DNA from: Bacillota bacterium
Lineage (GTDB): Bacteria; Bacillota; Sulfobacillia; JAJYWN01; JAJZPE01
Assembly (NCBI GenBank): GCA_036504675.1
Contig: DASXUT010000162.1
Coordinates: forward strand, 1-35,600
Direction of reading: 5' to 3'
DNA: 35,600 nucleotides
Translations under genes and position numbers: made by a program
Notes under the pieces: model-generated
The model's input: the letters and a program-made list of their open reading frames with translations, nothing else
What the model was told of the DNA's origin: nothing
Database searches by the model: none
Shown here: piece after piece, positions 25,808 to 34,300 of the stretch
How positions within the stretch are numbered: the first letter of the stretch is position 1
How the letters are laid out: the number at the start of each line of letters is the position of its first letter

Positions 25808-25865
25808 CTGCCGCCCGATCGAGCGACGCCGCGATCCAGACCCGCGGTCCGGACGCGGTCGGGGC

Positions 25866-26777
25866 TCAGTCGGTCTCCGCCGTTCCGGCCGCCGTCCCCG
25901 GGCGGAAGCCGTGGCAAGTCCGGCACACCTGGCCGGGGAAGTGGTTCTGCTTGTCGGAGTGACAGGTCTCGCAGGGTGCCCTCGACGGCAAGGCCTCTAA
26001 ATGGACCTGGTGACAGACGTAGCAGTCGGTGCCGGAGTGCATCGGAGCCGCGTGGAGCCCCGCCGTCAGGGCCGGCTGATGGCAACCCAGGCAGGTCGGG
26101 CGGGCCGGCAGGAGCGACCCGGTCTGGCCCAGGTACTGGTGGCATGACCCGCAGGGCAGGTCCTGCATGCCCAGGGTCTTCTCGGCCTTGGCCCCGCCTT
26201 TCTCATAGGGCCCGTGGCACTTCTGACAGATCGCCTCCGGCGCCTGGAAGACATGGAGGCTCGTCCCGTGGCAGTCCGTGCATTGGATCTTCCGGCGCTC
26301 GACGTGGGCGACGTGGATGTCGGTACCGGTGATGTCCGGCGTCCCCCCGGGGCCGCTGTGGCAACGCTGGCAGGCGGCGCCCGGGACGACCGCGTGCTTG
26401 GTCACCTGGATCGGATGGCGGGTGACCGTCTCGAAGACCTGCCTCAGGCTTGTCTTGATCGACGACTCGTGGCAGCTGTGACAGTTGACCGTGGAGTGGA
26501 CGCTGCCTTGCCAGAGTCGGAAGGGTGTCTCCATCAGGTGGCACGACCGGCAGAACTGAGGGTTGTTCTGAGTGTAGCGGTAAGCCCGGAAGCCCACGAC
26601 CAGAAGAACGGCCAGGACGACCGCGCCCCCGGCGAGGAGGCCGGCCCTGAGCCCGGGGGGCAGGCCGGTGATTCCTTCATAGATGGTTCGAAAATGACGA
26701 CGAAACCACTCCATGGCACGGAACGACGGACGTTCCGGACGCCCCCCTTTGCGCCCCGGGGAGACCCGGGTCATCAC
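25866..26777 (-). CDS. Membrane-anchored decaheme cytochrome c
   Basis: This 303-residue protein has ten CxxCH heme motifs, at 76-80, 99-103, 136-140, 166-170, 184-188, 209-213, 229-233, 252-256, 269-273 and 285-289. A basic N-terminus is followed by one hydrophobic helix at about 42-64. This is a signal anchor that places the heme domain outside the membrane, as in NapC/NirT-type quinol dehydrogenases. It could take electrons from menaquinol or a membrane complex and pass them to an external acceptor or partner enzyme. The start is uncertain: GTG 26777, ATG 26774 and ATG 26714 are all in frame, and none has a clear ribosome site. The gene lies 30 bases downstream of the TPR gene, probably in one operon. 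Confidence 0.92.
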   Translation of the reverse strand: MMTRVSPGRKGGRPERPSFRAMEWFRRHFRTIYEGITGLPPGLRAGLLAGGAVVLAVLLVVGFRAYRYTQNNPQFCRSCHLMETPFRLWQGSVHSTVNCHSCHESSIKTSLRQVFETVTRHPIQVTKHAVVPGAACQRCHSGPGGTPDITGTDIHVAHVERRKIQCTDCHGTSLHVFQAPEAICQKCHGPYEKGGAKAEKTLGMQDLPCGSCHQYLGQTGSLLPARPTCLGCHQPALTAGLHAAPMHSGTDCYVCHQVHLEALPSRAPCETCHSDKQNHFPGQVCRTCHGFRPGTAAGTAETD

Positions 26778-26807
26778 GCCGTGCGGCGGGCGGCCTCGCG
26801 GCGGCCT

Positions 26808-28139
26808 CTAAAGGAGGCTCTTGACCATCCGGACGGCCTCGGCGGCCCCGCGATCCCCTCCCTTGGCGGCCGCGGCGAGCCTGGCCAGTTCGTCCTCGTT
26901 GAGGCAGGCCTTGGCCACCGGCTGCAGGTTCAGGGCGAAATTGGGGTCAAGCTCCCTGGCTCGTTTCCAGTGGCCGAGACTCTGCTCCGGGTGACCCAGG
27001 CGGAGATGGGCGATCCCGAGCCCAAAATGAGCCCGTGGGTTATTCTCTCCAATAGAGAGGGCTTTATCGAACTCGGCCGCGGCCTCGTCCGGCCGTCCGA
27101 GGCGCAGGTAGTTCTCGCCGATGCTGCTCGGGACCTCCGGATCCATCGGCCGCAGCTCGGCCAGACGGCGCCAGGCGGCCACCGCTTCTTCGCACCGGCC
27201 GGCCATGGATTGGGCGATGGCCAGGTTTATGTGGGCCCGCTCATAGCCAGGGTCGACGTCGAGGACCCTCCGCCAATCGCCGATGGCTCCCTCGAGGTCC
27301 CCGCTCTGGGCCTTGACCAGACCGACGTTGTAGCGGGCATCGACGTTCCTCTCGTCCTTCTCCAAGGCCCGCTCCCACTGGACCCTGGCGACCGCAAGGT
27401 CTCCCTTCAAGGCCTGGACCTCACCCAGGTTGACCAAGGTCCGGCCATCGTCCGGGGCCATCTCAAGGGTCTTCTGGAAGTGTTCGATGGCCCGGTCGAA
27501 CTGCCGTCGGGCGGTGAAGGCCACCCCCAGGTTATAGTGAACATTGGGGTTGTCGCCGCCGAGTCTCAGAGCCTTCTGGCAGGCCGCGATGCCCTCGTCG
27601 AAACGCCCGGCGTCGACCAAAGCCGCGCCGATGTTCTGGTGGATCGAGGGATCGCCTGGTGTCACCTCGGCCGCCTTCTGCCAAGCCTTCAGGGCCTCAT
27701 CGAGCTTGCCCATGGCCAGGTAGACCTCGCCGAGGTAGTTCTGGGCGAGGCTCGAGCGGCCCTGGGGGTCGAGCTCGATACTCCTCTTGAGTTCGAGGGC
27801 GGCGGCGTCGAGCATCCCCTTGATGGCGTAGATCTTACCGATGAAGAAATGGGCCTGGGCGTGCTTCTGGCTGAGCTTGACCACTTGCTTGAAGTGGCTC
27901 AGGGCCTCATCAAAGAGGCCCTGCTCCGAATAGGCCACGCCCAGGAGATAGCCGGCGCTCACGTTCAAGGGGTCCAGGCATAGGGCCTCCTGGAACTCCC
28001 GGGCAGCCGCCGCGAAGTCCTTCTTCTGCATGTGGGCCACCCCGAGGTCGTGCCGGAAGACCCAGTTCCTGGGCTCCGCCTTGATGCCGTCCAGGCACTT
28101 GCGGATGATCGCCTCGAGCTGTTCATCGGCGAGCTTCAA
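26808..28139 (-). CDS. Tetratricopeptide-repeat protein
   Basis: This 443-residue protein is made almost wholly of about ten to eleven TPR units of 34 residues. Good copies read NWVFRHDLGVAHMQKKDFAA, PNVHYNLGVAFTARRQFDRA and PRAHFGLGIAHLRLGHPEQ. The start is TTG at 28139, with AAGGGGG 8 bases upstream. There is no signal peptide or membrane span, so it should be cytoplasmic and act as a scaffold. It lies immediately upstream of the decaheme cytochrome gene, 30 bases away. A role in assembling or regulating that electron-transfer module is plausible but rests on position only. Confidence 0.92.
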   Translation of the reverse strand: MKLADEQLEAIIRKCLDGIKAEPRNWVFRHDLGVAHMQKKDFAAAAREFQEALCLDPLNVSAGYLLGVAYSEQGLFDEALSHFKQVVKLSQKHAQAHFFIGKIYAIKGMLDAAALELKRSIELDPQGRSSLAQNYLGEVYLAMGKLDEALKAWQKAAEVTPGDPSIHQNIGAALVDAGRFDEGIAACQKALRLGGDNPNVHYNLGVAFTARRQFDRAIEHFQKTLEMAPDDGRTLVNLGEVQALKGDLAVARVQWERALEKDERNVDARYNVGLVKAQSGDLEGAIGDWRRVLDVDPGYERAHINLAIAQSMAGRCEEAVAAWRRLAELRPMDPEVPSSIGENYLRLGRPDEAAAEFDKALSIGENNPRAHFGLGIAHLRLGHPEQSLGHWKRARELDPNFALNLQPVAKACLNEDELARLAAAAKGGDRGAAEAVRMVKSLL

Positions 28140-28175
28140 GCCAAGATCCCCCTTTGAGGCCGCCGCGGCCGCCTG

Positions 28176-28271
28176 CTACTTGCGCTCTTCCTTGGGGCCG
28201 ATCTCTCCGTCGAGATAGGCATGGAGGAAAGTGTAGATCTTGCCCGCCCTACTTCTGCAGGAGAGGGGCAA
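28176..28271 (-). CDS. Tiny ORF with an anti-sigma-like AYLDGE motif
   Basis: A 31-residue frame could start at TTG 28271 behind an AAGGAGG site, but that site is only 2 bases from the codon. It ends FLHAYLDGEIGPKEERK. This resembles the YLDGEL-x-PEER stretch of zinc-finger anti-sigma factors (zf-HC2), without the HxxxC-x2-C that should follow. It may be chance, a remnant, or a short real peptide. It lies in the 199-base gap between the TMEM165 and TPR genes, where nothing else is seen. Confidence 0.2.
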   Translation of the reverse strand: MPLSCRSRAGKIYTFLHAYLDGEIGPKEERK

Positions 28272-28338
28272 AACCTCCTTGGCTCAGCGGGACGGCCGGG
28301 GGCATGGACTCCCCAGGGGACCGGGGTCACCGGCGGGT

Positions 28339-28611
28339 TCAGATCTTCTTGGTGACGAGCAGGATGCCGAGGATGATGAAGGCCATCCCCGCCCCGGTGT
28401 GCAAGTACTGGCGGGGGATGAGCTTGGTCAGGGCCTCGCCGAAGACCACCCCGAGGAGGGAGGTCAGACTCAGGGCGAGGGCCGCGCCGAAAAAGACCGA
28501 CCAGGGAGAACGGCTCTGGGCGGCCAGGGTCATCGTCGTCAGTTGGGTCTTGTCGCCCAGCTCAGCCAGGAAGATCAGACCGAAGGTCGAGAGGAACAGG
28601 CGCCAGTCCAC
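28339..28611 (-). CDS. TMEM165/GDT1 (UPF0016) family half-size cation transporter
   Basis: This 90-residue membrane protein has three hydrophobic segments. The family signature E-x-G-D-K-T is seen as FLAELGDKTQL near residues 14-24, where the acidic residues bind the transported cation. Relatives move Mn2+ or Ca2+ against protons. Full-length members have two such halves; this is a single half and no second copy lies beside it, so a homodimer is expected. The start is GTG at 28611, with GGAGGG 6 bases upstream. The gene follows the DUF421 gene by 73 bases on the same strand. Confidence 0.88.
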   Translation of the reverse strand: MDWRLFLSTFGLIFLAELGDKTQLTTMTLAAQSRSPWSVFFGAALALSLTSLLGVVFGEALTKLIPRQYLHTGAGMAFIILGILLVTKKI

Positions 28612-28684
28612 GCATCACCCTCCAATCCGACTCTGGTGCCCGGCCAACGGGGATAGCCTTCGACTTGGTTCCTTTTGAGGATAT

Positions 28685-29380
28685 TCAGTGACCGGTCGCC
28701 CCTTTCCGCTTCCCTTTTCTCCCCCCGGACTTGGCGGCCCTCTTTTTCTTCTTCACTTCCAGCCGCCCCCCGGGGCCGAGGACGGCCGTCTCCACGTCGA
28801 TCATCCGCTTGATCCCTTGCCGCTGGAGGAGGGCCTTCAGGCGGTCCAGGTCCATCCTGGCCCGGCCTAGATTCTCCCGGTGGATCTTCCCGTCCTGGAT
28901 GAGGCCGAGGCCCCGCAGATCGGCCAGGGTCGCCGGCCGGTCGGCCCGCTTCTTCAGGACGCTGAGGTTGCCGTCGGTCTCGAGGTAGGCCCGGTAGACC
29001 TCGTCGAGGCGGGCGATCCCCTTCTCGCGGAGCCGCTCGGCCAGTTCCTCCCGGCTGACCTTGGCCCGGTTGAGATTCCTCTCGATCAGGCGTCCCCGCC
29101 AGACCACCAGCACCGGGCGGCCTTCCAGGAGCCAGCGCAGGAGGGGGCTGCGTAGACACAGCCAAGCCAAAACCAGCTGCAGGGCGACCAGGGTGACGAT
29201 GGCCAAGAGAGCCGGGCGCGCGTCCAGGCGGGGGTCGGCCAGGGGAGCCCCGAGGATCTCGGCCACGGCGATGACCACGACAAAGTCGAAGGCCTGCATG
29301 TCCCCGAGCGTTCTCTGTCCCATCACCCGGAAAAGGAAGAGCGCGAAGGCATACAGGCCGATGGTCTTCAGGACGGTCAC
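28685..29380 (-). CDS. DUF421 (YetF-like) membrane protein
   Basis: This 231-residue protein has two to three N-terminal helices (to about residue 80), including the family stretch FRVMGQRTLGDMQAFDFVVV. The soluble DUF421 domain follows, with RPVLVVWRGRLIERNLNRAK and a second region of the same fold. The C-terminus is very basic (KKKKRAAKSGGRKGKRKG) and could bind nucleic acid or membrane phosphate. The biochemical role of the family is not firmly known; some members have been linked to spore or membrane functions. The start is GTG at 29380 behind a GAGGA site. The gene lies 22 bases after the GTPase gene and is likely cotranscribed. Confidence 0.85.
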   Translation of the reverse strand: MTVLKTIGLYAFALFLFRVMGQRTLGDMQAFDFVVVIAVAEILGAPLADPRLDARPALLAIVTLVALQLVLAWLCLRSPLLRWLLEGRPVLVVWRGRLIERNLNRAKVSREELAERLREKGIARLDEVYRAYLETDGNLSVLKKRADRPATLADLRGLGLIQDGKIHRENLGRARMDLDRLKALLQRQGIKRMIDVETAVLGPGGRLEVKKKKRAAKSGGRKGKRKGATGH

Positions 29381-29402
29381 CGACTATCTTCCTCGCCTCG
29401 GG

Positions 29403-30833
29403 TCAGCTTTGGAGCGGCCCCTGCCATTGCTCCGGCGTGTAGGCCGGCCTGGGGCCCGGGGCCATCGCCGGCCGCCCCTGCCACCGGGCGCCCTTGACCG
29501 CTTCCCGCCCGATCCCGGGCACCCGGTCGAGAAGGTCGACGAGGTCAGGATGGCCGATCTCCTGGAGCTCGTAGCGGACGCGGACGGCGGGCCGGTTGAT
29601 CTGGACCAGCCGCCGCAAGTCGATCGGCGTGGCGATGACGACGACCTCCGCCGGGCAGGCGTTGATCGTCTCCTGCAGGTCGTGGATCTGCTGGCCGTTG
29701 TAACCCATGGCCGGAAGGAGGGTGCCGATCTTCGGGTACTTCTCGTAGGTCCGGGCGATGGTCCCGACGGCGTAGGGCCGCGGGTCGATCAGCTGGGAGG
29801 CCCCATACTTGCGGGCGGCGATGACCCCGGCCCCGTACTGCATCTCACCGTGGGTGAGGGTCGGGCCATCCTCGATGACCAGGGCCCGTTGACCCCGAAT
29901 GGGCCCGGGGTCGTCGACATAGATGGGTGAGGCGGCGTCGACGATGACGGCATTGGGGTTGACCCGGATTGAGTTGCGGCGGACAGCCTCGATGCCTTCG
30001 CGGTCGGCCGTCTCGACCTTGTTGATAATGACCACGTCGGCCATCCGGAGGTTCGTCTCTCCCGGGTGGAAGGCGACCTCGTGGCCCGGCCGGTGCGGGT
30101 CGACCAGGACGATGTGGAGATCAGGGACGTAGAAGGGGATGTCGTTGTTGCCCCCATCCCAGATGACCACGTCGGCTTCGCGTTCGGCCGCCCTCAGGAT
30201 GCGCTCATAGTCGACGCCGGCGTAGACGATGACCCCGCGGTCGATGAGCGGCTCGAACTCCTCGCGCTCCTCGATGGTGCAGCGGTTGACCTCGAGGTCC
30301 TCGTAGTTGGCGAAGCGTTCGGCGGCTTGGCTCAGGAGGTTGCCGTAGGGCATGGGGTGGCGGACGGCGACGACCCGATGCCCGAAGTCCCTCAGGATGT
30401 CGGCCAGCCGGCGGGTGGTCTGGGACTTGCCGACGCCCGTCCGGACGGCGGTGACGGCGACCACTGGGCGGTTGGCCCGGAGCATCGTCGTCCGCGGGCC
30501 CATCAGGCGGAAGTCGGCCCCGGCCGCCAGGACCTGGGAAGCCCGGTGCATGACGTAATCGAAGGGGACGTCGCTGTAGGCGAAGATGACCTGCTCGGCC
30601 CCGGTCCGCTCGACCAGCTCGGTCAGGTCGGACTCGGGGTAGATGGGGATGCCCTCCGGGTACCCATGACCGGCCAGTTCCGGAGGATAGACCCGGCCCT
30701 CGATGTCCGGGATCTGGGTGGCCGTGAAGGCGATCACCTGGTAGTCCGGATTGTCGCGGAAGTAGACGTTGAAGTTGTGGAAGTCACGACCGGCGGCCCC
30801 CATGATGATGACCTTCCTGACCTGATCTGGCAA
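29403..30833 (-). CDS. Cyclic 2,3-diphosphoglycerate synthetase-like P-loop protein
   Basis: This 476-residue protein resembles the archaeal enzyme that makes cyclic 2,3-diphosphoglycerate from 2,3-bisphosphoglycerate and ATP. I place the start at TTG 30833, because GGGGG lies 9 bases upstream and the protein then opens MPDQVRKVIIMGAAGRDFHN, the usual family start. The same frame stays open for 133 codons upstream without coding character. Residues 1-120 form a Rossmann-like domain. The nucleotide loop VRTGVGKSQTTRR lies near 130-142, and DVVIWDGGNNDIPF follows as the Walker B region. Bacterial homologs exist in several thermophiles and anaerobes, but their product is not established, so a different P-loop kinase or GTPase activity is possible. 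Confidence 0.8.
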   Translation of the reverse strand: MPDQVRKVIIMGAAGRDFHNFNVYFRDNPDYQVIAFTATQIPDIEGRVYPPELAGHGYPEGIPIYPESDLTELVERTGAEQVIFAYSDVPFDYVMHRASQVLAAGADFRLMGPRTTMLRANRPVVAVTAVRTGVGKSQTTRRLADILRDFGHRVVAVRHPMPYGNLLSQAAERFANYEDLEVNRCTIEEREEFEPLIDRGVIVYAGVDYERILRAAEREADVVIWDGGNNDIPFYVPDLHIVLVDPHRPGHEVAFHPGETNLRMADVVIINKVETADREGIEAVRRNSIRVNPNAVIVDAASPIYVDDPGPIRGQRALVIEDGPTLTHGEMQYGAGVIAARKYGASQLIDPRPYAVGTIARTYEKYPKIGTLLPAMGYNGQQIHDLQETINACPAEVVVIATPIDLRRLVQINRPAVRVRYELQEIGHPDLVDLLDRVPGIGREAVKGARWQGRPAMAPGPRPAYTPEQWQGPLQS

Positions 30834-31186
30834 GGCGAAGAACCCCCTTTGAACAACGGCTGCGGCGGCCCGCCCAGGCGGCGCCGTGCTGCTTCGTTTA
30901 GTATCCTCCGGCGAAGAGGCCTTATGCGACGGCTGGTTTAGGGCTCTTGGCACCAGGTCGCCGGCGCGCCCAAGAACCCGGTATGGAAGAAGGAAACCGC
31001 ACCCTCGGAGCCGAATAGAATGGTCACCGGAAGGGCCGTCGCTCCAAGCGTGGCGGCGCCCGTTCAGCAAGAATCCCCTGGGGGGTGAGCCGGCTTGTAC
31101 AGGCGGCTCACAGTCTGGCCCTGGTCCTCCGACGGGCCTCCGAGGGCCGGTCCAGAACGTGTGAGAAAGGTGCAGGTAGATGAGGT

Positions 31187-31215
31187 AAGGCGGGCGAAGC
31201 CCGCCTTCTTGTGTT
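31187..31215 (+). terminator. Hairpin in the HdrA leader region (1)
   Basis: A perfect 9-bp stem (31187-31195 with 31199-31207) has a 3-base loop and is followed by CTTGTGTTC. It could end a short plus-strand transcript or act as an attenuator of the HdrA gene, whose start is 113 bases further on. Confidence 0.5.
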
Positions 31216-31244
31216 CTCAGGTTCACATTCACAAGCGCGGGGAA

Positions 31245-31280
31245 AAAGGCGAGCTATGAAGGCTCGCCTTTGGCATTTTC
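31245..31280 (+). terminator. Hairpin in the HdrA leader region (2)
   Basis: A perfect 10-bp stem (31245-31254 with 31262-31271) has a 7-base loop. It ends 49 bases before the HdrA start, with TGGCATTTTCC on the 3' side. On the minus strand its 3' side is also T-rich (CTTTTTCC). Its arms resemble those of the preceding hairpin, so the two may be a duplicated element. Confidence 0.5.
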
Positions 31281-31319
31281 CAGGGGCCTTTCTCAACCGA
31301 AACGCGGGGGGTGTGTGCA

Positions 31320-34300
31320 GTGGCGAACGAACCGGTCCAGTTTTCCGAGAACCCGGCGGCTGGCGAGACAGGTCCGGTCCCGGCCCGAGATGAGGCGACC
31401 GCGACCGGCGCGGCCACCGGGGCCGTCCTCGTCGTCGGCGGCGGCATCGCCGGCATTCAGGCATCCCTGGACCTGGCCCAGGCGGGGTACCTGGTCCACC
31501 TGGTCACCCGAGACCCCTCGATCGGCGGCAAGATGGCCCAACTGGACAAGACCTTTCCGACCAACGATTGCTCCATGTGCCTCCTGGGTCCGAAAATGAC
31601 CGACTGCCTCAACCATCCGAACATCGTCCTGCACACCCTGGCTGAGGTCACCGGGCTGAGCGGCGAACCGGGACGCTTCCAGGCTGAGGTCCGGAGCCTC
31701 CCGCGCTACGTCGACCTGGCCGCCTGCACCGGCTGCAGCGATTGCGAGGCCGCCTGCCCGGTGGAACTCAGCGACGCCTTCAACCAAGGGCTGAGTAAGC
31801 GCAAGGCCATCTACCGCTTGTTCCCCCAGTCGAGCCCGAACAAGTACGCCATCGACAAGCGGGGCAGGTCGCCCTGCCGAATGGCCTGCCCCTCGGGCAT
31901 CAACACCCAGGGCTTCATCAGCCTCATCGCCCGCGGCAAGTACCGCGAGGCCTGGGAGTTGATCCGCCAGGAGATGCCCTTCCCGATCATCTGCGGGACC
32001 GCCTGCCATCACCCCTGCGAAGGGGTGTGCCAGCGGGGCGAGGTCGACGACCCGATCGCCATCTCCCGGCTGAAGCGCTTCGTCGGCGACCACGTCCTCG
32101 GCCACCTCACCGAATTCTACCCGGAGGGCGTCCCGGTGCCGCCCCGTCTTCATCCAGAACAGGTGGCCGTGGTCGGCTCAGGGCCGGCCGGGCTGGCCGC
32201 CGCCTATCACCTGCGGCGGCGTGGGTATGGGGTGACCATCTTCGAGGCCCTCGGCGTGGCCGGCGGGATGATGCGGGTCGGGATCCCCGAGTACCGGCTG
32301 CCCAAGCGGCTCGTCGAGGCGGAGATCGACCAGATCCTGAAGACCGGCATCGAGCTGCGCACGGGCGTGGCGATCGGCCGCGACCTCGACGTCGACGACC
32401 TCTTCGCCCAGGGCTTCGGGGCCGTGCTCCTGGCGGTCGGGGCCCACGCCCCGCAGAAGATCGGCGTCTACGGCGAGGATCTCGGCGGGGTCTTCCATGG
32501 GGTGACCTTCCTCCGCCAGGTCAACCTGGGTCAGCGGGTGGCCATCGGGGCCCGAGTCGTCGTTATCGGCGGCGGCAACACGGCCATCGACGCCGCCCGG
32601 ACGGCCGTCCGGCTGGGGGCCGAGGAGGTCACCGTGGCCTACCGTCGCTCCGAGGCCGAAATGACGGCCCTCTCCGAAGAGGTCGAGGAAGCCCGCGAGG
32701 AAGGCGTCCGTTTCGAGTTCCTGACCTCGCCGATCCGGATCATCGGCTCGGCCGAAGAGCGGGTCGAAGGCATCGAGTGCCTGCGCAATGCCCTCGGGGA
32801 AACCGGTACTGACGGGCGGCGCCGCCCCGTTCCGATTCCTCGCTCCGAGTTCATCATCCCGGCCGAATCGGTGATCATCGCCGTCAGCCAGGCCCCCGAC
32901 CACACCTTCCTCCATGACACGACCCTCGAGACGACCCGCGGCGGGACGATCATCGCCGACCAGTTGACCCTGGCCACCAAGCTCCCCGGGGTCTTCGCCG
33001 CCGGCGACGCGGTCAGCGGCCCGGCCACCCTGGTCGAGGCGGCGGCCGCGGGCAAGGAGGCGGCCGAGTCCATCCATCGCTACCTGCAGGGGCAGGACCT
33101 GCGGGCCTGGCGCACGCGGCGGCCGCGCCCCGAGGACGCCAGGCGGCTGGAGATCAGTGTCTTGGGGACCCAGCGCCAGAAGCGCGAGGCCCTGCCCCGC
33201 CTCGGGGCCGCCGAGCGGCGTCGCTCCTTCGCCGAAGTCGTCGGAGGCTACACCGCTGAGCGGGCCTCCGCCGAGGCCCAACGCTGCCTGGCCTGCGGCG
33301 GCTGCTCCGAGTGCCGGCAGTGCGAGGCGGTCTGCAAGCCCGTGGCCATCCGCCACGACCAGACGGGGAGCACGACCAGCCTCGAGGTGGGAGCGGTGAT
33401 CCTCGCCCCCGGCTTCTCCCTGACCGACCCGCGAACCCTCGGCGAGTACGGTTATGGCCTTTACCCCAACGTCATCACCGGGCTCGAGTTCGAGCGGCTG
33501 CTCAACGCGACCGGCCCGACTCGCGGCGAGCTCAGGCGCCCCGGCGACGGCGGCCATCCCCGGCGGATCGCCTTCATCCAGTGCGTCGGCTCCCGCGACC
33601 CCGGCCGCGGCAACCCCTACTGTTCCTCGATTTGCTGCATGTCCTCGACCAAGGAAGCGACCATCGCCAAAGAGCACTCCCCGGACTGCGAGAGCACGGT
33701 CTTCTACCTCGACCTGAGGGCCCAGGGGAAGGGCTTCGACCGTTACGTCCAGTCGGCCAAGGACGACTACGGGGTGCGGTACCTGAGGGCCTTCGTCTCC
33801 GGCCTGAAGGAAGACCCGAAGACCGGCGACCTGACCATCCGCTACGCCGCCGACGGCCAGATCAAGGAGGAACGGTTCGACCTCGTCGTCCTGGCCACCG
33901 GCCTGAAACCACCGGCCGGGGCGCGCCAACTGGCCGACACCTTCGGCATCGACCTGGACCGACACGGCTTCGCCGATTGGGACAAGACGTTCCCGGCCCG
34001 AGCCAATAAAGGAGGGATCTTCGTGGCCGGAGGCTTCACCGGACCACATGATATCCCGGAGACGGTGATGGGCGCCGGCGCCGCGGCGGCCGAGGCCAAC
34101 TCGCTCCTGGCCCTCGCCCGCGGGACCCTGACCCGGCCCCGCACTTACCCGCCGGAGCAGGAGGTGTCCGGCAAGACCCCGCGGATCGGCGTCTTCGTCT
34201 GCCGCTGCGGGATCAACATCGCCTCGGTGGTCGACGTCCCGACGGTGGTCGCCCGGGCGGCCAAGGCCCCCGGCGTGATCCATGCCGAGGAGTTCCTCTT

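Larger units (their letters stand above)
30834..31319. other. 486-bp structured non-coding gap upstream of the giant HdrA gene
   Basis: No credible gene was found on either strand. The gap separates two divergent genes and must hold their promoters; I found no strong -35/-10 pair. It contains several inverted repeats: arms 30941-30950 with 30970-30979 (10 positions, one mismatch), a 7-bp repeat flanking 31100, and two strong hairpins at 31187-31207 and 31245-31271. I compared it mentally with T-box, cobalamin, c-di-GMP, SAM, RNase P, SRP and tmRNA signatures and saw no match. Confidence 0.6.

Noticed and set aside
26214-27983. 589-codon plus-strand open frame
   Set aside because: Antisense to the decaheme cytochrome and TPR genes, whose repeats and heme motifs are clear on the minus strand.
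30834-31232. 133-codon N-terminal extension of the cDPG synthetase-like frame
   Set aside because: No coding character; the family-typical N-terminus begins at the TTG with a good ribosome site at 30833.
32178-34283. 701-codon minus-strand open frame opposite the HdrA fusion
   Set aside because: It is a shadow of a high-GC gene. The translation is low-complexity (Asp/Gly/Ala/Arg-rich) with no family features, while the plus strand encodes unmistakable HdrA/GltD domains.
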